The translations under genes were made by a program, and so were the position numbers. The notes beneath the pieces were generated by a model. It was not told the DNA's origin and searched no databases. It was given only the letters and a program-made list of their open reading frames with translations. A DNA stretch of 6,015 nt, taken from an uncultured Desulfovibrio sp. Its GTDB lineage: Bacteria; Desulfobacterota; Desulfovibrionia; Desulfovibrionales; Desulfovibrionaceae. How positions within the stretch are numbered: position 1 is the first letter of the stretch; the number at the start of each line of letters is the position of its first letter. Positions 1-4,844 of this stretch are shown piece after piece. The DNA lies in contig URTO01000132.1 of the NCBI GenBank assembly GCA_900550745.1, positions 1-6,015 of the forward strand, given 5' to 3'.

Positions 1-1
1 G

Positions 2-976
2 TGTAGTCGATGTCGCAGGAAACGTAATGTTCAGCCCGAATACCAACGGCTTGAAGCTGTCAAGTTCTGGTCAGAGTTCGACGTAATCCAGCAAAATCAG
101 CAGCCTTGGGTAAGGGGTTACCAGATCGGTAGTGCCTTGGGATACACCGCCCCAGACGTTCAGATTTCTAAGCTCTACACCCGCCACGCCGACGAATTCA
201 CCCCTGCAATGACCGCCGTTGTCACATTGCCCACAGAGGGCGGCCCGCAGGAAACCCGCATCTTCAGCTTGCGCGGCTGCCACCTCCTCGCGATGTTCGC
301 CCGCACTCCGGTAGCCAAGGCATTCCGCCGCTGGGTGCTCGACGTGATTGAGCAGTACGGCGATAGAGTGCCTGTTGAACGCCCCATTTCCCTCACCCCT
401 TCCACGCCTGACGACCGAAAGCCCCTGCGCGATCTGGCCAACGTCTGGGCAAGGCTCTCCGGCGTGCATCCTTCCAACCTGTGGCCGCAGGTGCGCGCCC
501 GCTTCCAGCTTGAACGCATCGACGACCTCCCCGTGGAATGGCTCCCAGATGCCCTCGCATGGGTGCAGGGCAAGATCGACGAACTGAGCCGGAAGCCGCT
601 TGAGGAAAAGAAGGCACTCCCTCCGGCTCAACGGAACCTACCCGCCCCGGTTCCCTATCTGGACGAAACGCCGTTTTTGAAGTTTGTTGAAGAAATCCAG
701 TCCGCACATGAAGAGGTACGCAATATTCTCCAACCGTTGATGTCGAACTCCTTTAACCTTTGCCTCGAATTAGGGCTGGAGTTGGGAAGGCGTTCAGGCA
801 TGAGAAGCGGCTCCATCAAGGGAATGGATCCGACAAGGAACATCACGGATCTCCTCCAACACGCCATATTCTCTGATCTTCGGCAGGCTCTTATCTACCC
901 GGAAAGGCACCTCGCGGATTATGCGAACCCCGGCTATGCGCTGCTCGGAATCGTGCGGCAGTTGAACGCACGGTAG
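2..976 (+). CDS. Phage antirepressor, BRO-N plus P22_AR_C type, 5' end not in window
   Basis: This is probably a DNA-binding antirepressor or regulator of the phage lysis-lysogeny circuit. The frame is open from base 2 to TAG at 974-976, with no ATG, GTG or TTG before TTG at 137. The residues before 137 (FDVIQQNQQPWVRGYQIG, then SALGY) are a normal BRO-N opening, so TTG137 would cut the domain and the true start is likely left of the window. Counting from TTG137, the BRO-N part runs to about residue 75 (RIFSLRGCHLLAMFARTP, then the RRWVLDVIEQYG helix). Residues 93-150 (DRKPLRDLANVWARLSG through AWVQGKIDEL) match the C-terminal domain style of P22-type antirepressors. The last ~130 residues are a less familiar extension. 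An ATG at 27 with AGGA upstream lies in another frame and stops at 84-86. The gene ends 9 bases before the next start, so the two are probably co-transcribed. Confidence 0.85.
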   Translation, partial: CSRCRRKRNVQPEYQRLEAVKFWSEFDVIQQNQQPWVRGYQIGSALGYTAPDVQISKLYTRHADEFTPAMTAVVTLPTEGGPQETRIFSLRGCHLLAMFARTPVAKAFRRWVLDVIEQYGDRVPVERPISLTPSTPDDRKPLRDLANVWARLSGVHPSNLWPQVRARFQLERIDDLPVEWLPDALAWVQGKIDELSRKPLEEKKALPPAQRNLPAPVPYLDETPFLKFVEEIQSAHEEVRNILQPLMSNSFNLCLELGLELGRRSGMRSGSIKGMDPTRNITDLLQHAIFSDLRQALIYPERHLADYANPGYALLGIVRQLNAR

Positions 977-985
977 GGGGCGGAT

Positions 986-1240
986 ATGCTCACCACCCCC
1001 GACGCAGCCAAGGGAATGCAGCGCAAGCACTCCAAGCTCATGCGGGACATAGACCGGGTTAGATCAATCCTCCCGCCGGACTTCGCGGAAACAGCCTTCA
1101 CCCCGGACGCACAGATCAGCCCCGCCGGGAAGCGGCAACGGTTCTTCCACCTTACCCGCGACGCCTTGCCCTTCCTCTTCATGGGACAGGCTGCGAAACA
1201 TGAAATTTTGCGGCTGACGGACGCCATCAAGGCATTGTAA
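986..1240 (+). CDS. Small Rha-family (Phage_pRha-like) regulatory protein
   Basis: This is an 84-residue protein resembling the Rha phage regulatory domain, which is a winged-helix-like fold in phage regulators. The visible match is the order TTPDAAKGMQRKHSKLMRDI (compare the family's 'DVAE..GKRHDNVLRDI'), then a variable middle with FAETAF, then the HLTRDALPFLFMGQAAKH segment (family 'YLMTRDGFSFLVMGFTGKKA'). It holds only the core domain, with no C-terminal antirepressor extension. The start at 986 is backed by a run of G at 976-980, which overlaps the upstream TAG stop. It follows the antirepressor by 9 bases and ends just before a strong terminator, so it is the last gene of the regulatory operon. 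Its exact target is unknown. Confidence 0.7.
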   Translation: MLTTPDAAKGMQRKHSKLMRDIDRVRSILPPDFAETAFTPDAQISPAGKRQRFFHLTRDALPFLFMGQAAKHEILRLTDAIKAL

Positions 1241-1242
1241 CG

Positions 1243-1278
1243 AAACAGCCCCCAACCATAAGGAAGGGGGCTGTTTTT
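1243..1278 (+). terminator. Strong intrinsic terminator closing the regulatory operon
   Basis: The left arm AAACAGCCCCC (1243-1253) is perfectly complementary to GGGGGCTGTTT (1266-1276), with a 12-nt loop and a five-T run at 1274-1278. It begins two bases after the stop of the Rha-like gene and separates that operon from the CRISPR leader. Confidence 0.92.
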
Positions 1279-1433
1279 ATGTCTTGCCCCGGAGCTTCTA
1301 GGCTTCATAAAAAAGTTGTCCGGGAAAACCTTTTGGAATAAGGTGGTTGGAAAGCAGCCCTAAAAACGAAGGGTCTGATAGGGATGTTGATGCAACACGC
1401 TAAAAAGAAAGGAAAGATTATCAAATATCTCTA
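1279..1433 (+). promoter_or_regulatory. CRISPR leader region
   Basis: This is a 155-base non-coding stretch, A-rich towards its right end, between the terminator and the first repeat. It is on the correct side for a leader: repeats begin with GTT next to it and the variant repeats are at the far end. A weak sigma70-like pair is visible, TTGTCC (1316-1321) and TAAGGT (1339-1344) with a 17-base spacer, but the -10 matches the consensus at only 3 of 6 positions. An IHF-like TATCAAATATCTC at 1419-1431 matches WATCAANNNNTTR except in its last part; IHF is needed for spacer integration in well-studied type I systems (established for I-E and I-F). Both sites are suggestions. The leader assignment itself is stronger. 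Confidence 0.7.
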
Positions 1434-1880
1434 GTTATCCGCCGTGTAGGCGGTTTAGAAGGAACCGCGTCACCATGGCCCGCGAAGTGTTGGGTTATCC
1501 GCCGTGTAGGCGGTTTAGAAGGCGCCCGGACGCATCCAACTTTTCCCGGCGGGGTTATCCGCCGTGTAGGCGGTTTAGAAGGCATGTACGCCCCTGAGGT
1601 GCTCGCGCGGCTCGTTATCCGCCGTGTAGGCGGTTTAGAAGAGTCACAGGTCTGACCGAGGTGGCATGTTGAGGTTATCCGCCGTGTAGGCGGTTTAGAA
1701 GGTTGGAGCTTCCCCTCAAGGTGTCTATCCCCGTTATCCGCCGTGTAGGCGGTTTAGAAGGCAAACGCCTTGGCTGGGCGGCCCAGCAGCCCGTTATCCG
1801 CCGTGTAGGCGGGTCTTCCCTGTACATTTCCGGGCGTCGGGGTATCTCAATGGTTATCCGCCGTGTAGGCGGGTCTTCCC
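1434..1880 (+). CRISPR. Type I-F-like CRISPR array, 8 repeats and 7 spacers, no cas genes nearby
   Basis: Repeats of 28 bp start at 1434, 1494, 1554, 1614, 1674, 1733, 1793 and 1853. Spacers are 32 bp except the fifth (1702-1732), which is 31 bp. The first six repeats are identical. Each consists of GTTAT, stem CCGCC, loop GTGTA, stem GGCGG and tail TTTAGAAG. A 5-bp stem with a 5-nt loop followed by an 8-nt tail is the type I-F layout cleaved by Cas6f (Csy4), compared with the known stem CTGCC/GGCAG and handle CTTAGAAA (family knowledge). Cleavage after the stem would give crRNAs with 5' handle TTTAGAAG. Transcription should be rightward, from the leader. No cas1, cas2-3, cas8f, cas5, cas7 or cas6f is in the window, so function would need Cas proteins encoded elsewhere. 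The array sits between phage regulatory and packaging genes. The 60-base period creates artificial open frames with a repeated VIRRVGG motif, which are not genes. Confidence 0.96.
1793..1880 (+). repeat. Two atypical leader-distal CRISPR repeats flanking spacer 7
   Basis: Repeats 7 (1793-1820) and 8 (1853-1880) match the others through the whole hairpin but end in GTCTTCCC instead of TTTAGAAG. The change covers exactly the 8 nt that become the crRNA 5' handle, while the predicted Cas6f hairpin is untouched. Both copies carry the same variant. Decay of the last repeat is common in CRISPR arrays. Two identical variants around one spacer are less usual and imply either duplication of a terminal repeat or joining of two arrays. 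The CCC at the end of repeat 8 also contributes to a terminator-like hairpin that follows it. Confidence 0.9.
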
Positions 1881-1904
1881 CACGCACGTGGGGGGTGTTT
1901 CTTT
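1876..1904 (+). terminator. Possible terminator directly after the CRISPR array
   Basis: CCCCAC (1878-1883) pairs with GTGGGG (1888-1893) around the loop GCAC, with two possible extra T-G wobble pairs. It is followed by TGTTTCTTT (1896-1904). The stem uses the last three bases of repeat 8. The T tract is interrupted, so this is a weaker candidate than the terminator at 2045-2081. Confidence 0.45.
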
Positions 1905-2044
1905 GACGGGTTCCTTTCGGAGCGTCTGCTCGAAAGCCTTTCCCGCTTGCCGAACCGCTTCCCGACAGGCACAATCCGGCAATGTTCCTGCCGGCCTGCG
2001 CCCGCGCCATGAGTGCAAGATAAAAGTCAATAGTCACCAATTGT
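1905..2044 (+). other. Non-coding stretch with stem-loops between array and terminator
   Basis: No credible gene is present. Two hairpins can be drawn. The first joins CTTTC (1914-1918) and GAGC (1920-1923) to GCTC (1928-1931) and GAAAG (1932-1936) around a GTCT loop with one bulged G. The second joins CCGGCA (1976-1981) to TGCCGG (1989-1994), with an outer CAGG (1966-1969)/CCTG (1995-1998) pairing possible. The stretch becomes A-rich from about 2019 and runs into a strong terminator. It could be the 3' trailer of the array transcript, a small structured RNA, or intergenic remnant sequence. The hairpins alone do not decide between these. Confidence 0.35.
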
Positions 2045-2081
2045 AAGCGCACCCGAAACTTGTTCAGGGTGCGCTTTTTTT
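2045..2081 (+). terminator. Strong intrinsic terminator upstream of the terminase operon
   Basis: AAGCGCACCC (2045-2054) is perfectly complementary to GGGTGCGCTT (2067-2076) around a 12-nt loop, followed by seven T in a row (2075-2081). It closes the interval holding the array. Only 23 bases separate it from the small terminase start, which leaves no room for an ordinary promoter between them. Terminase transcription would therefore need read-through or antitermination, or a promoter overlapping the terminator. Confidence 0.92.
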
Positions 2082-2104
2082 GCGTCCTGCCGCATTCTGC
2101 ATAC

Positions 2105-2482
2105 ATGGCGAATGAACGGAACCTGAAGCCCGCTCGAACCAAGAGCGAAGCAAGAGAAAGAGGCCGGAAAGGCGGCATCGCTTCGGGTGAATCCCGGCGT
2201 GAGAAGGCGACTCTCCGAGAATGCCTTGAGCTGTTGCTGGCGCAGGGGATGGGCGGCGGGAAACGCAGCGGTGCGGAGATCCTCGCCGCCGCCCTGTTCA
2301 AGAAAGCCGCGAAGGGAAGCGAGAGGGCGTTTGAGCTGATCCGCGATACCGTGGGCGAGAAGCCTTCGGATCGCATCGACCATACAAGTTCCGACGGTTC
2401 CATGTCTCCCTATCGGCTGACGCCCGCTGAGGTGGCTCAGGAGCTTATCCGCCAATCCGAGGAACTGGAGGGTGAAGGGTGA
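2105..2482 (+). CDS. Phage terminase small-subunit-like protein
   Basis: This 125-residue protein lies directly upstream of the large terminase, where the small, DNA-recognising packaging subunit is normally encoded. The N-terminus is basic (KPARTKSEARERGRKGGIAS), followed by a helical segment with RREKATLRECLELLL. The stretch GAEILAAALFKKAAKGSERA, then FELIRDTVGEKP, is the familiar ending of this class of short terminase-linked proteins. ATG at 2105 is preferred over a TTG at 2060 in the same frame because TTG2060 lies in the loop of the terminator and would add residues unlike the family. No clear Shine-Dalgarno sequence precedes ATG2105. The TGA stop overlaps the GTG start of the next gene (GTGA at 2479-2482), suggesting translational coupling. 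Length and sequence look intact. Confidence 0.75.
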   Translation: MANERNLKPARTKSEARERGRKGGIASGESRREKATLRECLELLLAQGMGGGKRSGAEILAAALFKKAAKGSERAFELIRDTVGEKPSDRIDHTSSDGSMSPYRLTPAEVAQELIRQSEELEGEG

Positions 2483-2904
2483 TCTTCCCCACGCTTGAGC
2501 AGTATGCCCGCGCCAAGGGAGCGGCGACCCGCGTTCCCCGTGCCATCCTGCCGTATCATCGCAGGATGTATGCGGCCATCACGTCATGGGCTGCCGGAAC
2601 GTTGCCCGGCGGCGCTCGGAATCTGGCGATCACGATTCCTCCCCGCCACGGCAAGACGCTGGCCGCACACGACACCGTAGAATGGCTGTCGGCATGGTTC
2701 CAGAGAGTCGTTGGCTCTACACGGCGACAGTGCGGATTTGGCCGTTTCCCAGACCATGTGCATCCGGGATGCGTTGGTGTCCGACTGGTACCGCCGCATG
2801 TTCCCAGACACGCGGGTAAGGGGGAGCCGTCAGAATTTCGTGACCACCACAGCTGGCAGCGAGCTGTACGACGTGGGCATGACCGGGACCACCGGAACCA
2901 GTGC
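2479..2904 (+). pseudogene. terL: Large terminase (TerL) remnant: two frameshifts, C-terminal deletion
   Basis: TerL is the ATPase-nuclease motor that packages phage DNA. GTG2479 has a strong ribosome site (GGAGGGTGAAGG at 2467-2478). Residues 1-73 read normally and include LPYHRRMYAAI and the Walker A motif PPRHGKT (residues 54-60), ending SAWF. The true continuation PESRWLYTAT is one frame over (from 2700), consistent with one lost C in a C run. From about 2729 it moves to a third frame, SADLAVSQTMCIRDALVSDW, then YRRMFPDTRV and TTTAGSELYDVGMTGTT, up to about 2900. Homology then stops, before the Walker B aspartates and the whole nuclease domain, at a deletion junction. The first frame happens to stay open to TAA at 3039, which would give a 186-residue nonsense fusion. 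The gene cannot make a working terminase as read. Confidence 0.88.
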
Positions 2905-3039
2905 ATGCCCATGCCGATACCCTACACGTTGCAGGCCCCGGTCCCGGCTCCGCTGGCCATTGAGTTCTACGCCGAAATGAAGATCGGTTTGTTCCATGTG
3001 CAGCAGGCCGGTTCCATCGCCTACTATGACGGCATCTAA
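2905..3039 (+). pseudogene. C-terminal fragment of a head protein, probably major capsid
   Basis: About 44 residues (MPMPIPYTLQAPVPAPLAIE through QQAGSIAYYDGI) end at TAA 3037-3039. They have no terminase character and follow the TerL break directly. In phages with DUF4054, DUF3383 and DUF3277 genes, the major capsid gene (often DUF2184-like) lies just upstream of this position, and its C-terminus often ends in a Y-D-G-I-like motif. The capsid call rests on synteny and that weak ending, so it is inference. ATG2905 and ATG2911 exist but have no good ribosome site. An independent 44-residue gene is possible but less likely. Portal and protease genes, expected between TerL and capsid, are absent. 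Confidence 0.45.
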
Positions 3040-3049
3040 GGGGGAAGCC

Positions 3050-3385
3050 ATGAGCAGCGTCATTATCAACCGTATGGATCGCCCGTGGACGTTTGTGGCG
3101 TCGGGGTGGACCTTTTCCTTCACGCTCAAGCCGCTGGAAATGCGTGTCCTGTCCGGCGAAGAGGCCAAGGCTGTGAGCGTAAACCCTTCCGTGGTCCGGC
3201 TTGTCGATTCCGGCCTGCTGGCTATGGATACGCCAAAAGGACGCCGAAACCGTGGATACCGGGCCCAGACGCAGAAACGCGTGGAGGACGCGGAAAAGAG
3301 CGAAGTCCTGACCGTGCCGTCCGGCAATAAGGCCGCGACCGTGAAGACGGAAATCAAGGGTACGTCCACTGTGCTCGTGAAGTAG
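3050..3385 (+). CDS. Small hypothetical phage head-region protein
   Basis: This is a 111-residue protein that I cannot assign to a named family. ATG3050 is chosen over an upstream GTG at 2996 because GGGGGA (3040-3045) is well spaced before it and it starts after the preceding stop. The first half (VIINRMDRPWTFVASGWTFS and LKPLEMRVLSGEEAKAV) looks folded and beta-rich. The second half is charged (RGYRAQTQKRVEDAEKSEV), with a K/T-rich tail. There is no signal peptide or membrane segment. It lies between the capsid remnant and the DUF4054-like start, where phages of this type often carry a small conserved head or neck protein of unknown role. The frame is intact and ends in TAG, 10 bases before the next start. 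Confidence 0.7.
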   Translation: MSSVIINRMDRPWTFVASGWTFSFTLKPLEMRVLSGEEAKAVSVNPSVVRLVDSGLLAMDTPKGRRNRGYRAQTQKRVEDAEKSEVLTVPSGNKAATVKTEIKGTSTVLVK

Positions 3386-3395
3386 GGGTAGAGTC

Positions 3396-3941
3396 ATGTC
3401 CGTCACCGTCGAAGCCTTCCGCGCGGCGTTCTCGGAGTTTGCCGACGTACCCGACGCGGCGGGGCGGGCGCGTTCGGAATGGCTCACTGTTGTGGAGTCC
3501 CGGCGCATCAACACCTACGTCTCCATCGGGAACACGAGCTCCGTTGTCCGCGAGGGCGTGCAGGCTGCGGCGGACTGGTTCACCGATTCGCTTGTGAACC
3601 TCGACAACTACAGGGAAGAATTGCAGGCCGAGGTCTACAACGTGTTCCTGCGTAACAAGAAGGTGCCCTATACGCAGGCCGGGCAGAACCTGCTGGTTTC
3701 CGCAGCCGCCAAGATCAACCGGCGCTACACGGACAACGGGACGTTCGCCCCGCGTGACGTCGAGTCCGACGCCACGGAGAGGGGATACGACACGCTGCCC
3801 GCGACCTCGATCACTCCGGCGTCCGTCGCCGGGGCCACCACGTCCGAGCGCGCGGCCCGCATCGCGCCGCCCATCGCCATCACCGCCTACGAGGCCGGGG
3901 CCTTCCACAGCGTGGCCATCGCCGTGTCCGTGTACAACTAG
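3396..3941 (+). CDS. In-frame chimera: DUF4054-like N-terminus joined to DUF3383-like tail-sheath C-terminus
   Basis: The open frame is 181 residues, with a purine-rich AGGGGTAGAG ahead of ATG3396. Residues 1-22 (MSVTVEAFRAAFSEFADVPD, then AA) are the typical start of DUF4054 head-tail connector proteins. From about residue 28 the sequence is the C-terminal part of a DUF3383-type tail sheath: EWLTVVESRRINTYVSIGNT, the EGVQAAADWFTDSLVNLDNY segment, the QAGQNLLVSAAAKINRRYTD segment, and the final ERAARIAPPIAITAYEAGAF and HSVAIAVSVYN. A full sheath is several hundred residues long, so most of it, the rest of DUF4054 and any genes between them are missing. The joint near 3460-3480 is in frame, so a stable fusion could be made, but it should not work as connector or sheath. 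Domain names are from memory of family patterns. Confidence 0.75.
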   Translation: MSVTVEAFRAAFSEFADVPDAAGRARSEWLTVVESRRINTYVSIGNTSSVVREGVQAAADWFTDSLVNLDNYREELQAEVYNVFLRNKKVPYTQAGQNLLVSAAAKINRRYTDNGTFAPRDVESDATERGYDTLPATSITPASVAGATTSERAARIAPPIAITAYEAGAFHSVAIAVSVYN

Positions 3942-3953
3942 GAGCGCAGCACC

Positions 3954-4397
3954 ATGAGAAGAGTCTACAATCAAAAGAACATGTCCCTGACCATCGACGG
4001 GGTGAACATCCAGGATTTCCACGAGGGGGCCACCTTCGTCTACACGTGGGACGGCGGCGAAGTGGACAAGACGCAGGGCACCGACGGCGCCGGGATCAAC
4101 ATCGCCGCCAATCAGGGGGCGACCTTGCAGTTTACGCTCCGGGAGACGAGCCGGTCGATCAAGTTCCTGTCCGACCTGCGTTTGCGGCAGGAGAACGGCG
4201 GCGCGGGCGTGACCATGGTGGCCCGCACGGGCGCGGACATCCTGCTGACCATGACGGAAGGCTATATCAGCCGCCCCGGACAGCTTTCCACGGGCGACAA
4301 GAAACAGGGTTCCATGCAGTTCACCATCACGTCCGCCGATGACGAAACCGCGAACCTTTCCTTTGCTTCCGAGCAGCTTCTTTCCTCGCTGTTCTAA
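3954..4397 (+). CDS. Phage tail tube protein, DUF3277-like
   Basis: This 147-residue protein is predicted to form the inner tail tube under the sheath. The opening RRVYNQKNMSLTIDGVNIQD, then FHEGATFVYTWDGGEVDKTQ and GTDGAGINIAANQGATLQFT, is the recognisable beta-rich pattern of the DUF3277 tube family ('..YNQKN..VTING..I..F..GD.....D.V....G.DG...'). Length is normal for the family and the frame is intact. AGGAG near 3941-3945 precedes ATG3954, overlapping the upstream stop, so translation is probably coupled. Its place after a sheath gene and before the chaperone and tape measure genes agrees with the call. Confidence 0.85.
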   Translation: MRRVYNQKNMSLTIDGVNIQDFHEGATFVYTWDGGEVDKTQGTDGAGINIAANQGATLQFTLRETSRSIKFLSDLRLRQENGGAGVTMVARTGADILLTMTEGYISRPGQLSTGDKKQGSMQFTITSADDETANLSFASEQLLSSLF

Positions 4398-4421
4398 CAC
4401 ACCACAAACAGGAGCCTTTCC

Positions 4422-4844
4422 ATGAACCATACCGGCCTTGGCAGTTTTTTCCTTGATGGCGTCATCTACCGTTTCGAGGCCCTGAACCCGCTTGAGGCCG
4501 TGCGCTTCGGGAACCGGGTGTTCAAGGTCTTCGGGCCCGCGCTGTTGTCCTTGGCTGCCGCAAAGAAGGACGGCGCGGAAACGGCGGGGGAAGGCGTGCT
4601 TGCGGCCCTCGCGCCCGCGCTCTCCGAGGTTGACGACGACAAGGTGTCCCTGCTGATTGAGGAGGCCCTCCGGCGCTGCTACACCCCGCGGAACGAAGCC
4701 CTGCGCGACGAGGTCGTTTTCAACCGCTGGTTCATGGAGCACCCCGATCAGCTCTACGGAGCGGGGCTGCTCGCCGTCTGGCATCTGGTGAAGGGTTTTT
4801 TTCCGAAAACGCTCGCTACGCTGAAAATCCCCTTCCTGACGTAG
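4422..4844 (+). CDS. Tail-assembly chaperone, short form (gpG-like)
   Basis: This 140-residue protein starts at ATG4422 after AGGAG (4410-4414) and stops at TAG 4842-4844. It contains DGVIYRFEALNPLEAVRFGN, a helix-rich middle (LLSLAAAKK, then a long acidic-alanine section) and YTPRNEALRDEVVFNRWFME. These features, and its place between tail tube and tape measure, fit a phage tail-assembly chaperone, which coats the tape measure protein during tail growth and is absent from the finished particle (family knowledge). Its last codons cross a seven-T run that may shift ribosomes into a longer product. Sequence similarity to named chaperone families is weak, so the call leans on synteny. Confidence 0.72.
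   Translation: MNHTGLGSFFLDGVIYRFEALNPLEAVRFGNRVFKVFGPALLSLAAAKKDGAETAGEGVLAALAPALSEVDDDKVSLLIEEALRRCYTPRNEALRDEVVFNRWFMEHPDQLYGAGLLAVWHLVKGFFPKTLATLKIPFLT

Noticed and set aside
1316..1344. Confident sigma70 promoter in the leader
   Set aside because: The -10 element TAAGGT agrees with the consensus at only three of six positions, so it is mentioned only as a weak candidate.
1793..1880. CRISPR-associated transposon (I-F3) suggested by atypical terminal repeats
   Set aside because: No tniQ, tnsA, tnsB, tnsC or transposon ends are visible and the neighbours are phage genes. The resemblance is limited to the repeat variant.
1703..1906. 67-codon + strand frame with repeated VIRRVGG
   Set aside because: It is a translation of CRISPR repeats and spacers, with no real start context.
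1675..2403. 242-codon minus-strand open frame with repeated PPTRRIT motifs
   Set aside because: It runs through CRISPR repeats and antisense to the small terminase. The repeated motif is a by-product of the 60-base repeat period, which is a multiple of three.
2717..3514. 265-codon minus-strand open frame over the terminase break
   Set aside because: There are no recognisable motifs, and it covers the terminase, capsid and head-protein frames, which have clear family or ribosome-site support.
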